A DNA stretch of 64,000 nucleotides from Streptomyces sp. DSM 15324 (lineage in GTDB: Bacteria > Actinomycetota > Actinomycetes > Streptomycetales > Streptomycetaceae), in assembly GCF_001514285.1 (NCBI RefSeq), contig NZ_KQ949026.1, positions 559,835 to 623,834 on the forward strand, written 5' to 3'. The notes under the pieces are model-generated. The model was given only the letters and a program-made list of their open reading frames with translations, was not told the origin of the DNA and searched no databases. Within the stretch, counting starts at the first letter, position 1; the number at the start of each line of letters is the position of its first letter. Shown here in pieces: positions 8,905-15,991 of this stretch. The position numbers were made by a program, and so were the translations under genes.

Positions 8905-9783
8905 TCAGCCTTTCGGTACCGGGTCGGGCGACCCGAGGAGGGAGGGTCCGCCCGCGTGCTGGTGGGCGGGCCGGGCCAGGTCGAGGTGCTCGCGCAGCGT
9001 GCCGCCCGGGTAGAAGGTGCGGAACAGACCGCGGTGCTGGAGCAGCGCGACCGTTCCGTTGACCAGGCGTTCCAGATCGCGGTGGGGTTCCACGGGGACC
9101 AGGTGGAAGCCGTCGACCGCGGCGTCCCGGTGCCAGGTGGCGATCAGCTCGGCGAGGTCGACGGGGCCGCCGCGGTAGAGCGGGCCCCGGCCGGTCTGCC
9201 GGGGGCCGCCCCCGCCGTGACCCGGTTCGGCCGCGCGCTCGCCGTCCCCGAGGTCGACGAGCAGAGTCGCCAGCACCCGCAGGGAGTCCGGGTCCCGCCC
9301 GGCCGCGGCGGCCTCCGCGCGCAGGTGTCCGCGGACGGCCCGGCCCTCGGCGGAACCCGTCACCCGGACCAGCGCCACATCGGCGTACCGGGCGGCGGCG
9401 GGCCGCACGGCCGCCTCGGTGGCGTCGGCGACCCGCACGGGATGCCCCGGCGCCGACGGGGTCCCGCGCGTCTCCCCCGCCGCGCCCCCGTCCGGGGACA
9501 CGGCGATCCGCCGGCCGACCCGGCCGGGCGCGACGGCCTCGGCGACGGCCTCGGCACCGGACTCGGCGCCGGTCGGCGGCCCGGTGAGCGGGCCCACGAG
9601 TCCGAGGTGATCGGTGGCATCCGCCATCCGGCCGAGCGCGGCGGAGACGTCGAGGGCGGGGGTGGCGTCCAGCGTGACGAAGTCGAGCCTGCCGCGCTCG
9701 GCGAGCCGCGCCAGCTCGACGTAGGGGCCGGCCCCGTCCGCACCGGGCAGGGCGAGGGCGGCGGCCAGATGCAGCAGTCCCAT
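8905..9783 (-). CDS. Luciferase-like (LLM class) flavin-dependent monooxygenase
   Basis: A 292-residue member of the bacterial luciferase superfamily, which uses FMNH2 supplied by a reductase. Evidence is the N-terminal strand LLHLAAALALPGADG, the YVELARLAERGRLDFVTLDATPALD segment, and the TDHLGLVGPL segment typical of NtaA/SnaA-type enzymes. Later, a middle region rich in Ala/Gly/Glu has lost much of the usual TIM-barrel sequence (usual length 350-440), so the protein is shortened. The C-terminal VDGFHLVPVEPHRDLERLVN...LQHRGLFRTFYPGGTLREHL segment is a typical LLM end. Substrate cannot be told. It lies between the FAD protein and the DUF1684 gene with very short gaps. Confidence 0.82.
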   Translation of the reverse strand: MGLLHLAAALALPGADGAGPYVELARLAERGRLDFVTLDATPALDVSAALGRMADATDHLGLVGPLTGPPTGAESGAEAVAEAVAPGRVGRRIAVSPDGGAAGETRGTPSAPGHPVRVADATEAAVRPAAARYADVALVRVTGSAEGRAVRGHLRAEAAAAGRDPDSLRVLATLLVDLGDGERAAEPGHGGGGPRQTGRGPLYRGGPVDLAELIATWHRDAAVDGFHLVPVEPHRDLERLVNGTVALLQHRGLFRTFYPGGTLREHLDLARPAHQHAGGPSLLGSPDPVPKG

Positions 9784-9786
9784 GGC

Positions 9787-9861
9787 TCACAGCGCCTTCG
9801 CCGGCAGCGGCCTCGGGCCGGACCCTCGGCGCGGGCACCTGCCGGCCTCCAGGACGGTCAT
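9787..9861 (-). CDS. Possible 24-residue coupled small ORF
   Basis: A small reading frame beginning MTVLEAGRCP and ending LPAKAL. Its ATG overlaps the stop of the FAD/NAD(P)-binding gene (ATGA), and its stop is followed after three bases by the ATG of the luciferase-like gene. It therefore fills the gap exactly and could couple translation of the two enzymes. It has one cysteine and is Arg/Pro-rich. No family is recognised. High-GC sequence gives such frames easily, so a spacer without product is equally possible. Confidence 0.3.
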   Translation of the reverse strand: MTVLEAGRCPRRGSGPRPLPAKAL

Positions 9862-11693
9862 CGTGAGAACTCCTTCGGCGGGCCGGGGTCGGCCGGGGCG
9901 GCGGTCTCGGCGCCGAGGTCCCGCAGGAACACCAGGGCGGCGCGGGCGGTGGCGTCGTTCTGCCGGAACGCGGGACCGCCGGTGCGGGGGCGGGTGAACG
10001 CGCCGGGGGTGCGTCCGTCGGTGTGCGGGCCGAGCGCGAAGCGCCGCGGGTGCGGCCGCCCGCCGCGGTCCAGGACCCGCCCGTCGGCGCGGTCCACCCG
10101 CAGCAGTCCGTCGGCCGTCTCCCCGGCACCCTCGGCGTGCAGGGCGCGCAGCAGCGGATCGAGGGCGCGCCGCAGGGTCGGCTCGGGCAGCCGGGCCTCC
10201 ACCAGCGCCCGCGCCTCGACGGAGAACCCCGGCACGGTCGGGCTCGACGCCCGGAACACCCCGTCCGCGGCGCGGACGGCCATGTCGGCGCCGACGAACC
10301 GGACCACTCCGGCCCGGGACAGCGCGAGCAGCTGCCGCAGCCGGGGTCCGGGCGGCCCGGAGGCGAGGTAGCTGAAGAACCCGTGCCACCAGGACCCTAT
10401 GTCCCCGAGCCGCACGAGCTGCCCGTAGACCGACAGCAGCCCGAGGAAAACGGACAGATCGGCGCTGTGCGCGGGATCGTGACGGCGGCTCAGATCGTCC
10501 TCGACGTACCGCCGCAGGCCGTCCTGGAACTCCTCGTGCGAGGCGTACCGCAGCCCGTCCAGCGGCCGGTCCAGCGCGGTCAGGTCGAGCCGGTCGGCCG
10601 GGTCGGGCACGGCGGAGGCGACGAGGGCCTCCCGGTCGGCCTCCCCGGTGGCCGCCGCGTACTTCTCCTCGAAGTCCGTCCAGGCGATCGCCGTCCGCTC
10701 GGGGTGGGCGGCGAACAGCCGGTGGTAGTGGGCGAAGCCCAGCTCCTTCTCCACCAGCGGCCACACGTCCCGCCGGAAGTCGAATCCGCCCGGCCGGGCC
10801 AGGAGTTCGTCGGTCTGGGCGGGTCCGAGGAACCGGGGCAGCGGGGGCCGCTCGCCGGTCCAGTCGTAGCCGATCTTCGCGTGGTACGGCACTCCGCGCC
10901 GCGACCCCACGTACAGCACCGGTTCCCGCCCCGAGGGGACGTAGGTGTCCCCCTCGTAGCGTCCGCCGCGCCCCTCGGTGAGCAGCACCATCAGATCGAC
11001 GAAGGCCAGTCCGAAGCCGCGCACGAGGACGGGCTCACCGGGCCGGAGGGCGGACAGGTCGCTGTCGGCGGTGAAGTCGGGCGGCAGGTGGACGAGCCCG
11101 TGCTCGCGGGCGTACGCGGCCAGTTCCCGCTGCTCGCCGTCGAGTTCCGCGTCGAGGTGGCCGAGGGCGAGGACGACGAGGTCGGCGTCAAGCGGCCGGG
11201 ACCGTCCTTCGAGCCACACCTGCTGGCGTCCCTCGCGCGGACCGCTCACCCGCAGGGCGCGCCGGGGGTGGTGGTGGACGGTGATGCCCTCCGGCAGCGC
11301 GGCGACGGCCTGTTCGTGCACCCACCTCAGATAGGCGCCCTGGAGCTGCCGGTCGGCGAAGAGCCGCCCGTCGACACCGGCCCACTCGTGCAGGGTGGGC
11401 CCCGGCCGCACCGGACCGTCCATCAGCACGCTCTCGTCGGTGAACATGGTGACGTCCTCGGCGTGCGAGTTCATCCAGAGCAACGGGGACTGCGCGGCCC
11501 GCCAGATCCGGCCGGCGCCCGGCGGGTGCGGGTCCACGAGATGGATGTCGAGGCCCTGACCGGCGTACAGCTCGGGCGCGCTGGCGGCGATGCGTTCGAT
11601 CAGACCGGTACCCCGCGGGCCGGCCCCGACGATGACGAGCGACTGTCTCGTGTCCGGGGAGGCGGGGACGCGGGCAAGGGTGTGGGAAGACAT
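9858..11693 (-). CDS. FAD/NAD(P)-binding protein (NAD_binding_9 type)
   Basis: A 611-residue cytosolic protein with an N-terminal Rossmann FAD-binding motif SLVIVGAGPRGTGLIERIA (residues 18-36). Next come the DPHPPGAGRIW segment and a second nucleotide-binding stretch (DADLVVLALGH near 170-180). The segment GEPVLVRGFGLAFVDLMVLLTEGRGG is typical of the FAD-NAD(P)-binding family related to HpnW/MccD-like and ornithine-hydroxylase folds. The exact reaction is not known. The ATG is preceded by GGAG 6 bases upstream. It is the first gene of a run with the small ORF, the luciferase-like enzyme and DUF1684, so it may supply reduced flavin or carry out a linked oxidation. A promoter-like sequence lies 92-122 bases upstream. 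Confidence 0.85.
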   Translation of the reverse strand: MSSHTLARVPASPDTRQSLVIVGAGPRGTGLIERIAASAPELYAGQGLDIHLVDPHPPGAGRIWRAAQSPLLWMNSHAEDVTMFTDESVLMDGPVRPGPTLHEWAGVDGRLFADRQLQGAYLRWVHEQAVAALPEGITVHHHPRRALRVSGPREGRQQVWLEGRSRPLDADLVVLALGHLDAELDGEQRELAAYAREHGLVHLPPDFTADSDLSALRPGEPVLVRGFGLAFVDLMVLLTEGRGGRYEGDTYVPSGREPVLYVGSRRGVPYHAKIGYDWTGERPPLPRFLGPAQTDELLARPGGFDFRRDVWPLVEKELGFAHYHRLFAAHPERTAIAWTDFEEKYAAATGEADREALVASAVPDPADRLDLTALDRPLDGLRYASHEEFQDGLRRYVEDDLSRRHDPAHSADLSVFLGLLSVYGQLVRLGDIGSWWHGFFSYLASGPPGPRLRQLLALSRAGVVRFVGADMAVRAADGVFRASSPTVPGFSVEARALVEARLPEPTLRRALDPLLRALHAEGAGETADGLLRVDRADGRVLDRGGRPHPRRFALGPHTDGRTPGAFTRPRTGGPAFRQNDATARAALVFLRDLGAETAAPADPGPPKEFSR

Positions 11694-11784
11694 GCGAAGG
11701 CTCCGTGACGCATCGGTCGAACACGGTGGAATGCCTTCACACGGCAGGAAGCACGGCCGAGCCCCTCAGCAGGGCCGTACAGCG

Positions 11785-11815
11785 AGAGTACGGCGGTGTT
11801 TCCCCTCACTGTCAA
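11785..11815 (-). promoter_or_regulatory. Candidate promoter of the flavin operon
   Basis: Read on the minus strand, TTGACA (11815-11810) and TACTCT (11790-11785) are separated by 19 bases. This resembles the housekeeping sigma (HrdB) consensus. Transcription would start about 85 bases before the FAD gene's ATG, giving a leader with no obvious riboswitch or leader peptide. Confidence 0.55.
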
Positions 11816-12099
11816 GGCTGTCCGCACTGTGAGCCGTACGTCTCAGGTCGGTTGACGCCCCACCGGAGACCTGTTCCACTTGGCCCATGCATCCGCAGCA
11901 GTGGCTGGTCACCCGCTCCCACATCGACTTCGGTCGAGTGTGGTCGTCTTCCTGTTGAGCTGACCCCCTGCGCGCCCCGGGCCCGTCGGCCGCCGGGGAC
12001 TTGCGCGTTCTCCCCCTTCGCCTTCACACGCACACCCCTCCCCTCGTCCTGCCCTCGCCGTACGGCGAGTCGGCGCGCCCCCTTCCGCGCGCCCCGCCT
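11816..12099. other. Gene-free spacer with a UUCG hairpin
   Basis: No credible gene. At 11919-11943 there is a 10-bp stem (one bulge) closed by a C(TTCG)G tetraloop, an exceptionally stable RNA hairpin, and at 12054-12069 a 16-base perfect palindrome CTCGCCGTACGGCGAG. Either could end transcripts of the CvnD-like gene, whose stop is at 12100. The rest is C-rich sequence with no recognisable feature. Confidence 0.5.
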
Positions 12100-12696
12100 T
12101 CAGCGCGCCCCCACGGCCCGCGCCCCCGAAGAGGCCCGCACCCCGATGACCCGATCCATCAACACCCCCAGCACATCCCGCACCGACCCCCGCTTCCGCG
12201 CGTCGCACTCCAGCACCGGCACCTCGGGAGCCAGCCCCAACGCGCCGCGGACCTCCTCCAACGTGTACGGCTCGGCCCCGTCGAATCGATTCACGGCCAG
12301 CACGAACGGCGCCCCGTGCGCCTCGAAGTAGTCCACGGCGGGGAAGCACTCCTCGATCCGCCGGGTGTCCGCCAGGACGACCGTTCCGAGCGCGCCCTCC
12401 ACCAGGTCGTCCCACAGGAACGAGAACCGTGCCTGCCCGGGCGTCCCGAACAGGTACAGCGCGATGGCCTTGTCGAGGGTGATGCGCCCGAAGTCGAGCG
12501 CGACGGTGGTCCTGGTCTTGGCCTCCACCCCTTCCAGGGAGTCGACTCCCACCGACACCTGGGTGATCGCCGCCTCGGTGTCGAGGGGCTCTATCTCGGA
12601 AACGGCCCCGATGAAGGTCGTCTTACCGACCCCGAGCCCCCCGCTCACCACGATCTTCACGGCAAGCGGCACGGTTTTCTCTGAGCGCCCGGGCAT
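12100..12696 (-). CDS. Orphan CvnD-type GTP-binding protein
   Basis: A 198-residue small GTPase of the conservon CvnD family (bacterial MglA/Roco-related), involved in cytoplasmic signalling at the membrane. The P-loop VSGGLGVGKTTFIGAV lies near residues 16-32, the switch-II LDFGRI with LFGTPGQARFSFLWDDL near 68-95, and NRFDG (the NKxD equivalent) near 135. Normal conservons are cvnA (histidine kinase-like), cvnB (roadblock), cvnC (DUF742) and cvnD in a row. None of the other three is next to this gene; its upstream neighbour, 112 bases away on the same strand, encodes a Cys-rich-tailed protein. So it is an orphan, or it works with that protein. Family assignment is secure, role inferred. Confidence 0.88.
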   Translation of the reverse strand: MPGRSEKTVPLAVKIVVSGGLGVGKTTFIGAVSEIEPLDTEAAITQVSVGVDSLEGVEAKTRTTVALDFGRITLDKAIALYLFGTPGQARFSFLWDDLVEGALGTVVLADTRRIEECFPAVDYFEAHGAPFVLAVNRFDGAEPYTLEEVRGALGLAPEVPVLECDARKRGSVRDVLGVLMDRVIGVRASSGARAVGAR

Positions 12697-12808
12697 GATC
12701 CGTGATCCTTTCGAGCTTCCGTGTCTCGACAGGAGATACGTCCCGCGGACGCTCGACGCTCATCGGCGCTCTCGAACAAGCCCCGGGTGCACGGCGGGTG
12801 ACGGTGCG

Positions 12809-13969
12809 TCAGCAGGAACAGTCGCAGCCGCAGCAGTCGCATCCGTCGCAGCAGTCGCAGGTGCAGCCGTCACCGCACCCGCAGTCGCAGTTCCCGCAGT
12901 CACAGGTGGAGCAGCAGCCGTCGCGCTTCTTCCGCGACCAGGGGCCCTCGAACTCGTCGGCACAGCACACCTGGCAGGTGCAGAACAGCCCGAGCGCGAC
13001 GGCGCACCCGGCGAGCAGCCCCCGCGGCTGCTTGGGCGGCGCGGGCATCTGCGGCGGGGGCCCGAACGCGGCCCGGCCAGGCTGCGCGGCCCCCGGGTGC
13101 GTGTGCCCGCACGACGCCGTCCCGAACGCCCGGTCCACCGACCGCTCCAGCTCGTGCGCGAGCAGCAGATGCGCCAGCCGCCCCTCCACGAACTCGACGT
13201 CCTTCAGCGCGAGCCGTATCCCGTGCAGGGCGTCGTCCGCGAGCCGCCGGGCCTCGGTGAGCGGGGTCCCGGTGGCCGTGAGCGGGTTCCAGGCGCCCGT
13301 CTCGGCATCGGCGGCCTGGTCCTCGACGGCGTCCAGGAGATGCGCGAGCCGCCCGAAGAGCCGGCCGGCCTCGGCCAGCGGGACGGCGTTGCCCGGGCGG
13401 CCCGCGAGGACCGCGGTGTGCGCGAAGGCGGCGGCGGTGGCGGTCTCGGTCGGCTCGGTGACGGTCAGCAGCGAGGTGCCGGGTCCGGCCAGCCTCTCCA
13501 GCCCGACCTGGCGGTCCACCGCGTCCACCAGGACCGCCGTGTCGAAGCCGACGGCGGCCCCGCCGCGCTCCCCGGCCCGCCCCCAGCTCCCGGCCACCCG
13601 GCGGGCGGCGGCCGCGACCGGACGCCGGGCCAGCAGCCCGTCCCCGTCGGCGACATGGTCGCGCACCTTGGCCGAGGCCAGTACCAGCGAGACGGCCGCC
13701 GCGAGCCGTGCCCCCTCGCCGTGGGCGACGGAGGCGGTGCGCATCCCGCGCAACGGGCACGGCCCCGCCGTGCGCCGCCCTGCTCCCGCGGACGCGGTCT
13801 GAGCCTCCGTCAGGACCGAGATGAGCAGCCCGTCGTAGTTGGTGACGACCCGTGCGAACTGTCCGTGGTCGCCGCGCAGCGCGAGACACAGTCCGCACAG
13901 GTGCGCCATCCACTGGCTCTTGAGCCGCTCGCCGAGCCGGTGACCGCACGGTCTGACGATTCCGAACAT
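12809..13969 (-). CDS. DUF5685-family protein with Cys-rich tail
   Basis: A 386-residue protein beginning MFGIVRPCGHRLGERLK, with further paired cysteines at HLCGLCLAL; this N-terminus fits the DUF5685 family of actinobacteria, function unknown to me. The central part is Ala-rich and helical, with no clear membrane spans or signal peptide. After about residue 320, a short hydrophobic run (LLAGCAVALGLFCTCQVCC) leads to a 36-residue end in which 17 residues are cysteine, in CDC, CGC and CC patterns. That is metallothionein- or Fe-S-scaffold-like in composition. It reads away from sflA and is followed by the CvnD-like GTPase, probably in one transcript. Metal binding is inference only. Confidence 0.8.
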   Translation of the reverse strand: MFGIVRPCGHRLGERLKSQWMAHLCGLCLALRGDHGQFARVVTNYDGLLISVLTEAQTASAGAGRRTAGPCPLRGMRTASVAHGEGARLAAAVSLVLASAKVRDHVADGDGLLARRPVAAAARRVAGSWGRAGERGGAAVGFDTAVLVDAVDRQVGLERLAGPGTSLLTVTEPTETATAAAFAHTAVLAGRPGNAVPLAEAGRLFGRLAHLLDAVEDQAADAETGAWNPLTATGTPLTEARRLADDALHGIRLALKDVEFVEGRLAHLLLAHELERSVDRAFGTASCGHTHPGAAQPGRAAFGPPPQMPAPPKQPRGLLAGCAVALGLFCTCQVCCADEFEGPWSRKKRDGCCSTCDCGNCDCGCGDGCTCDCCDGCDCCGCDCSC

Positions 13970-14045
13970 GGAGAACCCCCGCTCTCAGGACATTGAGCTG
14001 CCGCATGCTATCGGCCGATAATCACCTTTGAACGCTCCACCCTGT

Positions 14046-14077
14046 TCACCCGTACGCACCATGTATCACCCGTACGC
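14046..14077. repeat. 12-bp direct repeat spaced exactly 20 bp in the sflA promoter region
   Basis: TCACCCGTACGC occurs at 14046-14057 and again at 14066-14077, in the 308-base divergent spacer between the DUF5685 gene and sflA. A 20-bp period places both copies on nearly the same face of the helix, as for a tandem regulator site. Half of each copy (CGTACG) is itself palindromic. No other feature was recognised in 13970-14277 except the GAGGAGG ribosome-binding site of sflA. Confidence 0.6.
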
Positions 14078-14277
14078 CGCGAACAGTCATATTTCACTCT
14101 CAGTCAGCAGCCGTACACAGCAGGACCCTTGGGAGAGGCGGGCTCTCGACGGATTCTCTGTGCACCAGTACCGTCACAAACCCCCCGCGCGGCGTCTATC
14201 CACTTGGCGCGACATCCGCATCATGAACGACCATGGGTTGCGGAAAGGAAGAAAGACCGCTGTGAGAGGAGGCGTCC

Positions 14278-14715
14278 ATGGGATCGGTGCGCAAGGCGAG
14301 TGCCTGGCTTGGCCTCGTCGACGACAACGATGACGAGCGTTACTACGACGACGACTACTCCGAGGGGACCGACTCGCAAGACGCCTGGGTCACCGACCCG
14401 CGCGTCAAGGTCGCCTCGGACACGGCCGAGGAGAAGGGCCGTCGGATCGGCACGGTCACCCCGGACAGCTTCCGGGACGCGCGGCTGATCGGTGAGCTGT
14501 TCCGCGAGGGCGTGCCGGTCATCGTGAACCTCACGGCCATGGAGGCCGGGGACGCCAAGCGCGTCGTCGACTTCGCGGCCGGGCTGATCTTCGGACTGCG
14601 CGGTTCGATCGAGCGGGTCTCGACCCGGGTGTTCCTGCTGACCCCGTCCAACACGGAGATCGTGAACGGCGACCCGGCCGGGCACCGCACGGACGGTTTC
14701 TTCAACCAGAGCTGA
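14278..14715 (+). CDS. sflA: SepF-like cell-division protein
   Basis: A 145-residue cytoplasmic protein of the SepF family, which binds FtsZ and membrane. The N-terminus MGSVRKASAWLGLVDD could be the amphipathic membrane helix, followed by an acidic linker (DDNDDERYYDDDYSEG). The SepF core then runs from about residue 55: IGTVTPDSFRDARLIGELFREGVPVIVNLTAMEAGDAKRVVDFAAGLIFGLRGSIERVSTRVFLLTP. A GAGGAGG site lies 6 bases before the ATG. Streptomyces have one canonical sepF in the dcw cluster and SepF-like paralogues. From memory the gene in this neighbourhood (SCO1749) is SflA, which with SflB limits ectopic FtsZ/DivIVA foci and branching. The family is certain; the symbol rests on synteny. Confidence 0.85.
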   Translation: MGSVRKASAWLGLVDDNDDERYYDDDYSEGTDSQDAWVTDPRVKVASDTAEEKGRRIGTVTPDSFRDARLIGELFREGVPVIVNLTAMEAGDAKRVVDFAAGLIFGLRGSIERVSTRVFLLTPSNTEIVNGDPAGHRTDGFFNQS

Positions 14716-14740
14716 GGCAGGGCCGCTCGCCGGCCCTGCC
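14716..14740. terminator. Convergent terminator sflA / acyl-CoA dehydrogenase
   Basis: GGCAGGGCC and GGCCCTGCC form a 9-bp stem with a 7-base loop directly after the sflA stop, 18 bases from the stop of the opposing acyl-CoA dehydrogenase gene. It can serve both strands. Confidence 0.75.
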
Positions 14741-14757
14741 CCGGCCCCCGGGCCCGG

Positions 14758-15948
14758 TCAGCGGAAGGCGTCGAGTCCGGTGAGCGCCTTGCCCAGCACG
14801 AGCTGGTGCATCTCGACGGTGCCCTCGTAGGTGAGCACCGACTCCAGATTCGTCGCGTGCCGCATGACGGGATACTCCAGCGAGATCCCGTTGGCCCCGA
14901 GGATCGTCCGCGCGGTGCGGCAGATCTCGATGGCCTCCCGCACGTTGTTGAGCTTGCCGAAGCTGACCTGCTCGGGACGCAGGCGGCCGGCGTCCATGCG
15001 CCGCCCCAGATGGTGGGCGAGCAGAATCCCCTTGTGCAGCTCGACCGCCATGTCGGCGAGCTTGGCCTGGGTCAGCTGGAACCCTCCGATGGGCCGCCCG
15101 AACTGCTCGCGGGTGCGGGCGTAGCCGACGGCGGCCTCGAAACAGGTGCGGGCCGCACCCATCGCACCCCAGACGATCCCGTAGCGGGCGTGCGACAGAC
15201 AGCTGAGCGGCCCCCGCAGTCCGACGGCCTCCGGCAGCACGGCGTCCTCGGGCAGCCGCACCTCGTCCAGCACCAGCTCACTGGTCACGCTGGCACGCAG
15301 CGACCACTTGTGCTTGATCTCGGGAGCGGAGAAGCCGGGGCTGTCGGTGGGCACGACGAATCCGCGGACGCCTCCGTCGGTCCGGGCCCAGACGACGGCG
15401 ACCCCGGCCACCGAGCCGTTGGTGATCCACATCTTGCGCCCGCTCAGCACCCAGTCCGAGCCGTCGCGCTTGGCGTACGTCCGCATGCCGGCCGGATCGG
15501 ACCCGTGGTCGGGCTCGGTGAGCCCGAAGCAGCCGATGACCTCGCCGGAGGCCATCCGGGGCAGCCACGCCCGCTTCTGCTCCTCGGAGCCGAACCGGTG
15601 GATCGCGTACATGGCGAGGGAGCCCTGCACGGAGACCAGGGACCGGATTCCCGAGTCGGCGGCCTCCAGCTCCAGACAGGCGAGCCCGTACTGCACGGCG
15701 CTCGCCCCGGCGCACCCGTAGCCGTCGAGCGACATCCCGAGCGCCCCGATCGCTCCGAGCTCCCGGGCGAGCTCCCGGATCACCGGCAGCTCCCCGCTCT
15801 CGTACCACTCGGCGACGAAGGGCTCCACCCGGTCCGCCGCCCAGCTCCGCACGGTGTCGCGGATCGCCAGGTCCTCCGGCTCGAGCAGATCGTCGATCCC
15901 GAGCGGATCGGCGGGGTCGAAGGGGGGCAACTTCGAGGACGCGGCCAT
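14758..15948 (-). CDS. Acyl-CoA dehydrogenase, glutaryl-CoA dehydrogenase type
   Basis: FAD-dependent acyl-CoA dehydrogenase of 396 residues. The layout is typical of glutaryl-CoA dehydrogenase (GCDH): long N-terminus (PPFDPADPLGIDDLL), the signature CFGLTEPDHGSDPAGMRT near 145-162, KMWITNGSVAGVAVVWART, and YGIVWGAMGAA. Near the C-terminus YEGTVEMHQLVLGKALTG contains the catalytic Glu. GCDH oxidises and decarboxylates glutaryl-CoA to crotonyl-CoA in lysine/tryptophan breakdown; a branched or other short-chain substrate is possible. A GGAGG ribosome-binding site lies about 8 bases before the ATG, and a 17-base palindrome lies upstream, pointing to a local repressor. It ends head-to-head with sflA transcription. 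Confidence 0.9.
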   Translation of the reverse strand: MAASSKLPPFDPADPLGIDDLLEPEDLAIRDTVRSWAADRVEPFVAEWYESGELPVIRELARELGAIGALGMSLDGYGCAGASAVQYGLACLELEAADSGIRSLVSVQGSLAMYAIHRFGSEEQKRAWLPRMASGEVIGCFGLTEPDHGSDPAGMRTYAKRDGSDWVLSGRKMWITNGSVAGVAVVWARTDGGVRGFVVPTDSPGFSAPEIKHKWSLRASVTSELVLDEVRLPEDAVLPEAVGLRGPLSCLSHARYGIVWGAMGAARTCFEAAVGYARTREQFGRPIGGFQLTQAKLADMAVELHKGILLAHHLGRRMDAGRLRPEQVSFGKLNNVREAIEICRTARTILGANGISLEYPVMRHATNLESVLTYEGTVEMHQLVLGKALTGLDAFR

Positions 15949-15974
15949 GACGAGATCCTCCGGAGCGAGCCTAA

Positions 15975-15991
15975 AACTAGCAGCGCTAGTT
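15975..15991 (-). promoter_or_regulatory. Palindromic operator candidate upstream of acyl-CoA dehydrogenase
   Basis: AACTAGC-AGC-GCTAGTT is a perfect 7-bp dyad with a 3-base centre. It lies 27 bases before the acyl-CoA dehydrogenase start and overlaps the stop codon of the upstream MFS gene by two bases. Size and position fit a TetR-type repressor site; no TetR gene is adjacent. Confidence 0.55.

Noticed and set aside
11600..11827. Leader peptide upstream of the FAD gene
   Set aside because: Possible short frames (for instance one starting VKAFHRVRP) overlap the FAD gene and lack a ribosome-binding site or Cys/Arg-type leader pattern.
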